Positions 1-9,606 of a stretch of 62,000 bases of DNA are shown here, in pieces. The notes beneath the pieces are model-generated. The model worked only from the letters and a program-made list of their open reading frames with translations, was not told where the DNA came from and ran no database searches. The DNA lies in NCBI GenBank assembly GCA_030704615.1, contig CM060735.1:1-62000 (forward strand). The letters are read 5' to 3'. The stretch comes from Takakia lepidozioides (Eukaryota; Streptophyta; Takakiopsida; Takakiales; Takakiaceae). The first letter of the stretch is position 1. Each line of letters starts with the position of its first letter. The translations under genes and the position numbers were made by a program.

Positions 1-482
1 GCGAAGCTGCTTTCTTCGGAGAGATTTTTAGATGCTTCATGGCCCAGTTCATCATCATGCATGGTCAATTCAATATCTTTCAGCGTCATCTATAATATAC
101 GATGATGGCGCACGCCCGCTTTTTCTTATCGTTAGGCCTGCAATCCCCCGCTCCGCCTCCGATTCCAAGGAGCCGCCACACCCCTTACCCCCGCTTCACG
201 CCCTCAAGTGCTTTGCCGAACGAGCGTTTCGCTTCATGGATCGTATTTCTTGAAGCCTCCACTTGCTCCGGCGCCCGCGGGGTCGATTAATTATCTACGA
301 TGATAAAGCATGGGTTGCTTTTGGATATAGTCGTTAGAAGCAGGAGGCCTATGCTACTATTTTATTTCCATACCGTTCCATAATAAATAGAAATTGGCCC
401 GCAGCAAAAATAAACTATTTCAAATTTCGAAAAAAAAAAAATAAATTACTGCGCCCATTTTAATTTGGATCAAGTGCGTTGT
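1..482. other. Spacer without a recognised gene
   Basis: I see no rRNA, tRNA or conserved reading frame here. The stretch has an A-rich run near 428-442 followed by the 3' end of the 5S rRNA. The two short open frames near the left edge have no recognisable similarity and no coding character. Confidence 0.5.
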
Positions 483-598
483 CCGGGCTTGGACCATGTC
501 TCCCGAAATTGATAAATCAGTACATATGGCGTAAGACGATTTCACTTTTCGAGGTCGGAATGGGATCGGGTGTTTTCACGTCTTACCATAGTGCCCGG
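483..598 (-). rRNA. rrn5: 5S ribosomal RNA
   Basis: On the minus strand the sequence matches plant mitochondrial 5S rRNA from its GGGCAC 5' end to its GCCCGGA 3' end. The universal loop segment (AACACCCGATCCCATTCCGA) and the downstream GGGAGACATGGTC block are both present, and the two ends pair to form helix I. The length of about 116 nt is normal. It lies on the same strand as, and downstream of, the small-subunit rRNA, but about 2.1 kb away, with a tRNA and a stranded intron end between. The exact ends are judged by helix I pairing and could shift by a base or two. Confidence 0.93.
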
Positions 599-1575
599 AG
601 GCGCGTAGCGATTGATGAATAGAGTCAAGAGTCCACCTGCCCAGTCGTAGTTTTCCTTCGTTCATCGAGGCAGGCTACACAAGTGCTCTCCGAACCGCGC
701 TGGATAGTCGCCCATCACACGGCTCTCTAACTTGACTTTCTTTGGATCTTTTGTCGACCCAAAGGCCCGTCAAACCTTCGGCCTCTCTTTCGGGTGGGTT
801 GCTCGTCGGAGCGTCCCAGTAAAGGACCCACAAGGAAGATGGCACGGCAGGCTGCGCCGAATAAAACTTGTCAAAGTGATTGGGAGCTTGCCACCTTGAC
901 GGGTTTAGGGGCCCTTTTCCTTCTGCTTGATGCCACATTAGGGGATAAGTCCACTCCAGGCAAGATGGAGATTTACGTCTTTACCTGATCAGGGGATTTA
1001 CAAGTCACTCCGTATAAGATGGAGATTTACGTCTTTACCCGCGAAAGACTGTGGCCTCTCCAGCGCCTTCCTATTACTAAGTCCCTTTCGGGTAGGCAGG
1101 CAGATGCTATGGAACCTCCGACTTCTGGCGCAAAGCGCGCTTCCGGAGAAAGGACTAAGATCTCGCCATTTTTTCCTACACGGCTTGTCCAATCGGGGGA
1201 TTGGACGCCCTGCCCTGTGTTATAATGTCGTTTAGCGCCCTGTCCCCAGTAATATGGGTAATCCGCTCCATCTTGACCTCTACCTTCCGTATGAATGAGT
1301 GGATCGAGGGCAAGCCATTAGGACCTAGTTACATTTATCCCGCAACAGGCCTAGAGCGAACAACGTACGTTCGCGCGCGTCCCCATTCGCGGAGCTCAGG
1401 TGCCAATAGTTGCTGGGTAAAATGCCCCATCTCCGATTCGCCAGAACAGAAAATAATCTTGATACAGGAAGCAGGCTTGCTCCGTGCTGTTGAGTTATCC
1501 CCTTTCGGGGTGGTAAGCGAAACCCCCTGCTGAACGAAGCTTCTTGCACATGCTTTGGTCCCCGTTACCGTATTG
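599..1575 (-). mobile_element. Orphan group II intron, 3' part
   Basis: The minus strand carries a canonical group II domain V at 692-725 (starts GAGCCGTGTGATGGGCGA, ends GCGCGGTTC), followed by a domain VI-like helix and a typical 3' end (GACTCTAT) about 25 nt before the 5S rRNA. Upstream on the same strand, around 1215-1250, is a segment (ACTGGGGACAG, then TAAACGACAT) that also occurs in the sdh3 and nad4L introns of this window, so this is a relative of those introns. No proper GTGCG-type 5' end and no flanking exons are evident. I read it as a stranded, 5'-truncated copy; the left limit given is approximate. Confidence 0.6.
962..1039 (+). repeat. 24-nt direct repeat pair
   Basis: An identical 24-nt unit (begins AAGATGGAGATTTACGTC) occurs at 962-985 and 1016-1039, separated by 30 nt, inside the orphan intron. 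Short direct repeats like this can mediate slippage or recombination. Confidence 0.85.
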
Positions 1576-2154
1576 AGTGAGTGCAACACGCCTTTTTTAC
1601 AGATTTGGACGGTACAAATTTTCTGCAGGAACTACTAGATTTGTCGCCCCCCCCCCCCCCCAGCTGGGCGGAGCCTGCTATTGGTGCGTAATTGCATATG
1701 TTGTTTCGACCAAGCGCTGCCTGCCGAGGGCGCAGCAAAAAGATATTTTTTTTGCTTCAGGAGCCATGAATCATCTATGATGATTTATAAGCTACTGGCA
1801 TCGCGGCTAATTCTTCACACTTTGTTGACATAAGTCCGTAGAAATGGGGGTGGTATAGCGGCCGTTGTTTATGTACTTCGTTCACGTCTATATACTTCGT
1901 TCACGAAGTATATGCTTCAACCTAAAAAAGGTGTATTGTAGTATATGATTGATCGCTTCGTCAATAAAACATCCGTTATGTTGGACGTTGTAGTTACGCT
2001 AACAAACATCTACGATGTTTGCCGTGGCCCATCGTGGAAGGGGAATTGGGGTAGGGTTAGTGACCAGCCAAAAAATATATATATATACATATATACATAT
2101 ATATTTTTTGAGCCTCCCACTGTGCCGTAGGTCAAATTCTTATCGGAAAGTTCC
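1576..2154. other. Spacer with simple sequence
   Basis: This spacer holds a poly-C run near 1648-1661, a partly palindromic CTTCGTTCACG repeat near 1875-1915 and an A/T hairpin at about 2072-2112. No gene is recognised. Confidence 0.5.
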
Positions 2155-2227
2155 TATCGGAAGAGGGATTTGAACCCCCGTATGCGAATTATGATCCCGC
2201 TGTTCTAACCGACTAAACTATTCCGAC
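2155..2227 (-). tRNA. trnM-CAU: tRNA-Met (CAU)
   Basis: A full cloverleaf folds on the minus strand: acceptor GTCGGAA pairs with TTCCGAT, the D-arm is GTTT/GAAC, the anticodon stem is GCGGG/TTCGC with two G-U pairs, the anticodon loop ATCATAA places CAU at 34-36, and the T-arm is GGGGG/CCCTC. The length is 73 nt. A CAU anticodon can serve initiator Met, elongator Met or, after lysidine modification, Ile. A clear tRNA-Ile(CAU) lies elsewhere in this window, so Met is preferred. The initiator hallmark of three G-C pairs next to the loop is absent. Confidence 0.75.
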
Positions 2228-2262
2228 ATGCGGATTCTGATTCCGCTGCTCTACTAATCTGC
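2228..2262 (-). pseudogene. Partial duplicate of the tRNA-Met anticodon arm
   Basis: Directly upstream of the tRNA-Met 5' end is a second copy of its D-arm/anticodon-arm segment. It shares most of about 29 positions with 2179-2209, and the copy has a perfectly paired anticodon stem (GCGGA/TCCGC) with loop ATCAGAA. It lacks a T-arm and acceptor partner of its own, so it is a half-tRNA remnant, not a gene. Confidence 0.55.
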
Positions 2263-2723
2263 CGCTTCCTGGGTGTCGGGTGATAACTCGCTTCATGCCC
2301 CGCGGCCTGATGGATGATTGGAGCGCCTTATGCCTTAGTCATATTCGTAATCGCGACTGAGCTTGTGAAGGCCGTTACTGCGTAACGGCATTCACGGGCG
2401 TAATTGAAAACGCGTAAAGTACTACTACGATGGCACACCGGCTCGACTTGCCATGGGCCGGAACTTCAATCGGGCCTATGAAGGGCTAGTATTACAGCAG
2501 CCTTCATGCCGGCCGCTTTCTCTGCGGGCTATGCGGCCGTAGTCCGAGGAATGAAGAGCGCAGAGCATAGCTACAATTTTCGGAAAAATCCAATATTTTT
2601 TCCGGCTTCTTCGGGTTATTGTTCGCTTTATTAGAAAACATAACTAAACGACGAGAGAGATATATATATATTATTTTTTTTTTGACGAAAATGTGGCGAA
2701 AAAAACTATTTTTTTTTTTCGAG
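2263..2723. other. Spacer before the SSU rRNA 3' end
   Basis: No gene is recognised. The segment contains T-rich runs and a short TATATATAT stretch around 2656-2720 just outside the rRNA 3' end. Confidence 0.5.
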
Positions 2724-2742
2724 AAAGGAGTCAATCCAGCCA

Positions 2743-2776
<34 letters not shown>

Positions 2777-2947
2777 CCTCAGTCAAAGGCCCCACCTTGG
2801 TATCCTACATTAGACCACCAATTACTCCAGTAGACCGCACTCAACAACGGCGTGGAACACTGAAGTAATGGGTGATCCTTGGTCTGATGCTTCGGGCGAA
2901 GCCAATTCCCATGGTGTGACGGGCGGTGTGTACAGGGCCTGAGTACA

Positions 2948-2997
<50 letters not shown>

Positions 2998-3423
2998 TTC
3001 TCGAGTTGCAGAGAACAGTCCGAACTGAGGCCATCTTTCTGGATTCGCTCCGCCTTAAAGCCTTGCTTCCTATTGTAATTGCCATTGTAGCACGTGTGTA
3101 GCCCAGCCCATAAGGGCCATGCGGACTTGACGTCATCCCCACCTTCCTCCAGTATATCACTGGCAGTTTTTTGTGAGTGCAGCACATGACCTGGATTGTC
3201 AAGCTTTTTTACAGAGACTGAGTGCCACATTGTGATGTGTGCTGCGCTATGAGAGCTGTGCTCGTCGAAGTACCCTTTGACAACTGTGTTTGGTCATAGC
3301 CACGCGGCGTTGTGGTACCCTTTTCTAGCGGCGTGGTCTTCGTCAGTCTCAAGTGGTCAATGATTGACCCTTTGATCCAAGGCACATGTCTTAGCAACAC
3401 AAAACGAGGGTTGCGCTCGTTAT

Positions 3424-3478
<55 letters not shown>

Positions 3479-3555
3479 ATGAATTTTCGTACCATCCCGT
3501 TAAGGACAAGCAAACTTCTTCATATGTCAAGGGCTGGTAAGGTTTTGCGCGTTGT

Positions 3556-3588
<33 letters not shown>

Positions 3589-3590
3589 AG

Positions 3591-3646
<56 letters not shown>

Positions 3647-3739
3647 TTTAACGCGTTAGCTGGGCCCCTGATCAGCCGTTTTGCATACGGCGCAGACCAA
3701 GGACGAACACTCATCGTTTACGGCATGGACTACCAGGGT

Positions 3740-4963
3740 CATATTGAAGATGCTTTTTCGCCAGCACTGAGCCCTTTTTTCAGTGGCTTAGCTACTTCTT
3801 ATCGAGGTGACGATGGAAAAAAAACCCATCACTTCGTGATGACCATCTTCAAAAATGGACTATATCATTCTCTGAAATTAAATCTTTGCAGTTGCTTTCT
3901 TTTTATTGGCTGACTCTTGGTCGATGCACTCAGGAAAAAGAGGCGGAGCTTCCTTCATCTCAGAGATCCAGCGTTGTTGAATTTTGGGATCTTTGTAAAC
4001 CAATAAGGCTTTCCCGATCATGCTCGCCACAGGAAGGTGTGGTAAGATGATTCAAAGCAGTTTCTTAAGTTCCTCGGTACCGAACCAAAGGCGGTAGTAA
4101 CACTCCTGGCTGTAATTCCCGTACTTGCGATTCCTTCGGATAGGTCCCACATGGGTGTAAACCTTCCAAACAGTTTATAAGTATTGGGCTAAGAGCTGGA
4201 CATATTCTCTGTCAAAGCCATCGGTGCATAGCACACCCTTACGGCCATTGGAAATAATTTATCCGTCATTACACCACCAAACCGCCAGGGATAGATAGCG
4301 GTGTCAGATGATGTTTCAACCATCGTCGTCGGATGAGTAAGCGATTGTCTTTGTGTGTGATGGCGTGAATATTCGTAAGTGCCTCGAGGGCTCGACTCTG
4401 GAACAAAAGCTTCTTGTTCTGGCTAGAGCCATCGGCGGCTTCTTGCCCCTGCACAGAACTTTTGGTGCCGAGATTCCATGCAGTGAGCCTACTTTCCACC
4501 GAGAGTTTTCCTCCTGCATGTGGCTATGACGAACGGGGAACCTTGCATTCTTGTAGCCTTTAGCTATTCGCCGCCGCAGTGAGCCATCTCCCAGGAGTAA
4601 TCCTAAGATAATTGATTTCATTGAATCCGACAAAGATAAAAGATATTTGCTCGAGTCTTTTCATCAGGTGCAGGTTAGGAGCTTGAACTTCGCCTGAAAT
4701 GGAAGCCTTGCCTTCTCGTGTTCGATGCTCCGTCAGCTTGATGGGCCTTTGCCTATTCTTTTCCATATCTTCTATCTCCTTATTTTCATAGTCTCTACGG
4801 GGTGCTCTTGATATGAGCTCAAAGCACTTCCCTCGGGATTGTCTGATGTTGAAGAATGGTACATCCGCATCAAAGTTTCCCCGAAATAGCTGGATGCACA
4901 CTCTGACCTTGCGATCGGAGGGGACACCTTTGGCCGTGTTTTATTTGGAGCCCGGCCGGATCT
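3740..4963 (-). mobile_element. Group I intron in the SSU rRNA
   Basis: The boundaries come from the broken universal sequence: the upstream exon ends in T and the intron ends in G, the group I rule. On the minus strand the R-type core element GTAGAGACTA lies near 4793-4803 and the S-type element GATATAGTCC near 3860-3870, at opposite ends of the intron, as the P3-P8/P7 core requires. Between them lies a broken LAGLIDADG endonuclease. The single-base ambiguity at the splice point (A at either side) is resolved here by the terminal-G rule. Confidence 0.85.
3878..4621 (-). pseudogene. Decayed LAGLIDADG homing endonuclease in the SSU intron
   Basis: From an ATG at 4621 the frame reads a first LAGLIDADG motif at once (ILGLLLGDGSL, residues about 4-14), the usual N-terminal position in single-chain intron endonucleases of this family. 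Around 4250-4500 the similarity moves to another frame, where a second motif (VWWCNDG) is preceded by LTPLSI. The rest of the expected length can be followed to a TAA at 3878, ending in a basic tail. The gene is broken by at least two frame changes and by stop codons right after the second motif, near 4165 and near 4055. It is therefore probably inactive. Intact, such proteins cut the intronless rRNA gene and drive intron homing. Confidence 0.75.
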
Positions 4964-5223
4964 ATCTAATCCTGTTTGCTCCCCATGCTTTCGCACCTCA
5001 GCGTCAGTAGAGACCCAGAAAGCTGCCTTCGCTTTTGGCGTTCCTTCGTATATCTGTGAATTTTATCTCTACACACGAAATTCCACTATCCTCCATCTTA
5101 CTCAAGTGAATTGGTTTTGGAAGCATTCCGCCAGTTGAGCTGGCGACTTTCACTTTCAACCGGATTCACCGCCTACGTGCCCTTTACGCCTAGTCATTCC
5201 GAATAACACTAGCCCCCCCCGTC

Positions 5224-5259
<36 letters not shown>

Positions 5260-5370
5260 CTTATTCGAGTCTTGTCATAATCGCACACTCGACGAAAGAG
5301 CTTTACAAGCTGCGTTGCCCTTCTTCACTCACGCCATATTGCTGGATCAGGCTTTCGCCCATTGTCCAAG

Positions 5371-5435
<65 letters not shown>

Positions 5436-5701
5436 GAAAAGACCAGCTAAGCATCGTAGGCTTGGTCAGCCTTTACCTAACCAACTACCTAATACTACGT
5501 GGGCTCATCAAACAGCGCTTTTTAGCTTTCATTTATTCGGGATTTGGCCCAAACTGTTTGGCAGATTCCTACGTGTTACGCACCCGTTCGCCACTTCGTT
5601 TTCATTTCGACTCGAAAACAACGTCCGACTTGCATGTGTTAAGCATATCGCTAGCGTTCATTCTGAGCCAGGATCAAACTCTTTTTTTTGAGTAGGATTT
5701 A

Positions 5702-5751
5702 CACAGAAGTAGGTTTTGAACCTACCAAACTTCCAATATAAAACCTCTGCG
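5702..5751 (-). pseudogene. tRNA-like remnant lacking D and anticodon arms
   Basis: On the minus strand a perfect T-arm (GTAGG, loop TTCAAAA, CCTAC) is followed by TTCTGTG, which pairs over seven positions with CGCAGAG upstream. Only about 19 nt lie between the acceptor strand and the T-arm, too few for D and anticodon arms. It looks like the end of a deleted tRNA gene just upstream of the rRNA. Chance pairing cannot be excluded. Confidence 0.35.
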
Positions 5752-6747
5752 TATCACTAACCGAATCATCATCATACTGAGATTTACTACCCATAGACCA
5801 AATTGGATTTGTAGATCCTTCGGTCCACTCAACTGGCTATGCTTTCGCATCACGAAATTACGTAGTAATTACGCGGATTGTAAGTATGCTATATGGAATG
5901 CTACGCCCTTCGCTTTAGGTAGCCCCGTTTATGAAGGGGCGCAGTCTAACTAATAAAAAACTATATTTTTTCGCTGCGCCCTTCTTCTATCTCATTCAGA
6001 GATGAAGTTTACCTTTATATTTCGAAGGAGAGGTGGATAGAATAGATAATTCTAAGAAAAACCAGTATTTTTTTGCTTTGTGGCTCCTGATCCGAGTTCC
6101 TAATCTTTTTCATTTGCTGCACCCTGCTTCGCGGCTCTGCCAACGTTTCGATAAACCTAGTTGTTCATGGTGGGGCGGAGCAATGAATCGTCGTAGATTT
6201 AGGTTCGAAGAAGGCCTCGTTTCGTGTGGCTTTTGTCCCTCCCAGCTTCGCTAAGAATGCTATTTCCGGACCGTAGCTTTGGCTGCAAGATGAATCGTAA
6301 TTTAAGATCCGAGCCGTGGTTATTTATCTATGATTATTCATGGCTATTCCTCCTGGAATTACTTAGTTTAGTTAATAACACAACTGAAAGATTAATAATA
6401 TATTAGATGAATGATTAGCTTTATAATGCAATTACAATGTAATTGCATTATAAAGCTAATCATCATTATAAAGCTAATAAGGTGGACAATGACCGACCTG
6501 GCCCTTTTTCTGGCCTCGAGCGGACATGGAAAGGCTGAAACACTCATAAACGTCCGGCAAAAAAATAGCCTTTTTTCCCGTTTCGGCCGAAGAAGAAACT
6601 GAGCGAGACGATAGTGGGGGTTTTCCACTGACCCAGTGGCGGGAAAAAGCTATTCTTTTTTCTCAGCCTCGGTCCTTTTCCTTCATGTTGATCGATAACA
6701 ACATCCCAAGCATTCATAGAATATTTTCATTGGAGGACATAATAAGA
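5752..6747. other. Spacer between SSU rRNA and tRNA-Pro
   Basis: No gene is recognised in about 1 kb. A hairpin element with GGGGCGCAG...CTGCGCCC-like arms around an A/T core lies at about 5936-5985, and a long perfect inverted repeat at 6413-6461. Confidence 0.5.
6413..6461 (+). repeat. Perfect 23-bp inverted repeat with 3-nt loop
   Basis: The arm at 6413-6435 (begins GATTAGCTTTATAATGCA) is the exact complement of 6439-6461, with loop AAT. Part of the right arm (ATTATAAAGCTAAT) is repeated again immediately downstream. In RNA this would be a strong stem-loop and could stabilise or end transcripts. Confidence 0.9.
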
Positions 6748-6821
6748 CAAGGTGTAGCGCAGTCTGGTAGCGCATCTGTTTTGGGTACAGAGGGTCATAG
6801 GTTCGAATCCTGTCACCTTGA
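6748..6821 (+). tRNA. trnP-UGG: tRNA-Pro (UGG)
   Basis: A 74-nt cloverleaf: acceptor CAAGGTG/CACCTTG, D-arm GCGC/GCGC, anticodon loop TTTGGGT with anticodon UGG, T-arm ATAGG/CCTGT. It lies 25 nt upstream of the sdh3 start, on the same strand. Confidence 0.93.
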
Positions 6822-6846
6822 GTCAAAATCAGAGTCAACTAAAAAC

Positions 6847-8236
6847 ACGAAAATCAATCGACCGTTATCACCTCATCCTACCATTTATAAGCCACAGCTT
6901 ACTCCTACTTTTCCCATTTCCCATAGAATCTCTGGGGCTCTCTTAGGGGCGGCCGTTAGATCACCTGTGATTACAAAGGCACCACTGCTCGAAGGGCTCG
7001 GGGCTTACCCGACGGCGAGGGGAACGGAGCATATCGCAAAAGCAGCGGTGAGGGGACATTCGTCGGCTGGTTTACCGGCCTGCCCAAGAATCCTCTGCGA
7101 GCCCGCTGGCGCTGGCTAAACCAAAAATAAATATATATTATATATTTATTTTTATTTAGCGTGAGATGATGGAGCTTTTCCGAAGAATCGGAGTTCCTTT
7201 CGGGTCAGCCCACCCTACGGCAAACCGGTGCAAAACCGCACGCGGGGAATCGCGCGAACGAACACTGTTATGCTTTCAGCCTGCCGGCGGCTAGGAACGG
7301 TAAGGACGGAAAAAAATAGATATATTTTTTTCCGCGTGAAAGCAGATTACCCACCTTATTTGGGGACAGAGAACTAAACGACATCTCAAGCGCTATAGCT
7401 CACAGGTGATACCGGCGAGGTCCAACTGTACACTATGGTCCAAGTCGGAAGTCAGAGGACCCATAGTACCTGCCTAATCCTGAAGGAACCGTGCGAACGG
7501 GAAGCTTTAGTTATGGTAGAAGGCGAAGGGGTCTATGAACCTGCCCGGTCCGGCAGGTTTTACTCTCCGAAACCCGAGAGAATCAAACGTATTCGAGGGC
7601 CTAGCAAATATATCTATTCTATATATTTTTTATTGCCGGCAAAAAAATATATAGATATATTTATATTTCTTGTTACGCCCTCAAGATTCACATTGTATTG
7701 ATGTTGATACATTATATATGATGATACATCCGGTGCCACTGATAATCCAACTGGGACATCAGTGGGTGGAAAGGGCACCCAACGAGTCGGAGTCCATGGA
7801 GCCCGTCTCCTACCACATAAGGCGGATCGAAAGGGAAAGGAGAGTTAGTGAGCCGCATGATGGGAGACTATCTCGTACGGTCCGGAGAGCACTTAGTAGG
7901 CGGGAGTGAATGATCACTCCCTACCGAAGCTCGACTCTATCCACTACGGTTTTCTCCAGTATTCTTTTTTTGAAAATAGGCGATCTTAACCCTACTTTTT
8001 ATCCCTTCCACCGGTACGTCTTCTTTTCCACTTTATATTCCCATTGGTTAATTCTGAGCGTAGTCAATTTCACTTTATTGGCGTTGCGCTATCATATAAG
8101 TAATGGAATTCGTCATTTATTGTGGGATTGGGGGTTTTTTCTGGAATCATCCAAAGTGTATACTCCCGGAATTATTATGTTATTCCGTGCAGCTCGTTTA
8201 GCTGTATTGAGTATTATCCGATTCTATTTCTCGTAA
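6847..8236 (+). CDS. sdh3: Succinate dehydrogenase membrane anchor subunit SDH3 (two exons)
   Basis: SDH3 anchors the soluble part of complex II in the inner membrane and helps bind haem and ubiquinone. Exon 1 (6847-6946) starts with ACG, to be edited to AUG, and reads the conserved INRPLSPH...ISHRISGA segment. Exon 2 (7941-8236) completes the split codon GCC and continues with the transmembrane part, including a FYPFH motif and a SNGIRHLLWD motif holding the expected His. The product is about 132 residues. Several codons need C-to-U editing, for example CGC and CGT where Cys is conserved. Joining at phase 1 restores the family reading exactly, which fixes both splice sites. It is followed by sdh4. 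Confidence 0.9.
6947..7940 (+). mobile_element. Group II intron in sdh3
   Basis: The 994-nt intron begins GGGCGGCC (a variant of the GUGYG consensus) and ends ...GACTCTAT. Domain V is at 7850-7883 (GAGCCGCATGATGGGAGACT). Its middle shares segments with the nad4L intron and the orphan intron next to the 5S rRNA. No maturase remnant is visible. Three A/T hairpin elements are inserted (near 7122-7157, 7311-7332 and 7640-7672). Confidence 0.85.
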
Positions 8237-8339
8237 GCGCGGAGTACGATACTCACAAAATCGCTAGAGGCGAAAAAAAAATTTTTTTTTTCCCGATCGG
8301 CTCGGCGATGACTCGTAATCGAGTCTACTTTATCTCGGG

Positions 8340-8525
8340 AAGGGATAACTAAGACAAGACAAGCCTACAGGCTGTCCTAGTACTATCTCAGCCGACAGGA
8401 TCCTGTTCGATGAGGGGGAATATGACGGGCGACTGTCACATACGGTTCTATGAGAAGGGGCCGGACAAGAAAGGCCGGAAAAAGAAATATAATTTCTTTT
8501 TCTCGTCTTACTCTCGAAAGAAGAA
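8340..8525 (+). mobile_element. Orphan group II intron 3' end between sdh3 and sdh4
   Basis: A domain V-like segment at about 8415-8448 (ATGACGGGCGACTGTCACAT) is followed by TACGGTTC, a domain VI-like helix and TTACTCTCG. This matches the 3' end of the cox1 intron at 45480-45559 (ATGACGGGCGACTGTCAC, later CTCACTCTCG). No 5' end is seen and no exon is interrupted, so it is a stranded fragment in the sdh3-sdh4 spacer. Confidence 0.6.
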
Positions 8526-8536
8526 GGTGAAAAGCA

Positions 8537-8806
8537 ATGAAAGCTCATAGAGAAACCTTAGGGCACTGGCTTCTTCAAAGAATGACTGCCGCTTTTCCGA
8601 TCCCAACCATTCTTATAGCAAATGTTTCCACTTCGATTCTGTTAAATATCTCGTTATTCTGGCATATTCATGTGGGAATCGAAGAAATTCTGACAGATCA
8701 TGTTCACCATGAAATAACACGAAATCGGATCTTGATTCTTCTCAGAGTATTCTGTTTAATAATTATCAAATATGTTTTTTTGTTTTTCGTTCTTCAAAAG
8801 AATTGA
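8537..8806 (+). CDS. sdh4: Succinate dehydrogenase membrane anchor subunit SDH4
   Basis: An 89-residue frame from ATG matches plant mitochondrial SDH4 over its whole length: [20 protein letters not shown] near the N-terminus, the [12 protein letters not shown] motif with the conserved His residues, then [10 protein letters not shown] and a C-terminal transmembrane helix. SDH4 pairs with SDH3 to anchor complex II and form the quinone and haem sites. Few edits seem needed; some Ser and Pro codons sit where Leu is usual. The start is the only ATG that gives the family N-terminus. Confidence 0.93.
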   Translation: MKAHRETLGHWLLQRMTAAFPIPTILIANVSTSILLNISLFWHIHVGIEEILTDHVHHEITRNRILILLRVFCLIIIKYVFLFFVLQKN

Positions 8807-8993
8807 TAATCATCTGAGAGTTCAGATGGTGCCATGGAGCGGAAGTAGGCGCGGAGGGCGTAGCAAAAATATATATATATCTCTTTTCGCCTGCACGGAA
8901 ACGTAAAAAAGACCCGAACGCTGAACCAAAGCCCTACCCGGAGCGCTACAGGGCGGGTGATTTTAAAGTTGATTTTAAAATAAAATAACATAA

Positions 8994-9263
8994 GCAACCG
9001 GTTCAATTTACCGGATATCGGGACGGTTATTCCTATCTCAATACGAGTTTTGGTTACTCGTCATTATTAAAAGAATAAAAAGAATAAGGTGTAAGGCTTT
9101 TTCATTTCGTTTCGACCTTGGCATTAAATCTTTGGGAAATACGTTTATTGATGTTTCAGGCGTATATGCACGTATATCTCAAACTTTATTATGTGTTAAT
9201 AGAGTTTTTGGTTATACAATTAATTGTACCGCTGTTTTATATAACCTTGTTCATCGCGGATAA
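8994..9263 (+). other. Unrecognised open frame without a standard start
   Basis: After a TAA at 8991 a frame stays open for 89 codons to TAA at 9261. It has a plausible coding look: a hydrophobic FWLLVIIKRIKR segment and a mixed, soluble C-terminal half. No ATG or ACG start fits, and I do not recognise the product. Together with the open frame at 9415-9606 it may be the debris of one larger gene. Confidence 0.3.
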
Positions 9264-9414
9264 GTTTCCTTGGTTTAGTTTTATATACTAGTACGTATTC
9301 TTCAACGGTCTTCCTTTTTCCAGACCAGACCTCTTCATGCCTACCCTCCGTTCCAGGAATGGCTCAAGCGAACGGCCCGTAGGGCCTTTTGGCGCGTAAC
9401 GACTCCAAAAAAAA

Positions 9415-9606
9415 TGGATGGATAATGCACCCTTTAGCTTGATTAGACGTCATGGTGTTAACATAACTGTTTATTACACTGCTTGTACAGTGGACAATTT
9501 CGTTACCGACTGGCGGGTAAGTAACAACGCGAATAATCTATTTGAGCATATGGAAAAGTCACCAGACTTTGACAAAAGGCCAGAAGACCTGGAAAAAGAA
9601 AAATAG
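9415..9606 (+). other. Unrecognised short open frame ending in an A/T hairpin
   Basis: An ATG (at 9415, and again shortly after) opens about 62 codons that end inside an A/T hairpin element of the family found throughout the window. If the hairpin is ignored, sensible-looking codons continue to about 9680 (VTKLDHHLQIVFETVSG). This suggests a reading frame interrupted by a hairpin insertion. The product is unknown. Confidence 0.3.

Larger units (their letters stand above)
2724..5687 (-). rRNA. rrn18: Small-subunit ribosomal RNA, split by a group I intron
   Basis: The minus strand contains the conserved small-subunit rRNA from the 5' GAGTTTGATCCTGGCTCAG segment (near 5658-5684) to the 3' AACAAGGTAGCC segment (near 2750). 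Universal blocks such as ACTCCTACGGGAGGCAGC, the 530-loop region and GATTAGAT/ACCCTGGTAGTC are readable. Exon 1 is 4964-5687 and exon 2 is 2724-3739; a 1224-nt intron (3740-4963) splits the 790 loop after GATTAGAT, about E. coli position 793. The exons sum to about 1740 nt, normal for a non-seed plant. The ends are inferred from conserved sequence, not from mapped transcripts. Confidence 0.95.

Noticed and set aside
1-300. End of a large-subunit rRNA at the window start
   Set aside because: A short TTAGATGCTT match resembles the antisense of the 23S 3' region, but the following bases do not continue the rRNA sequence.
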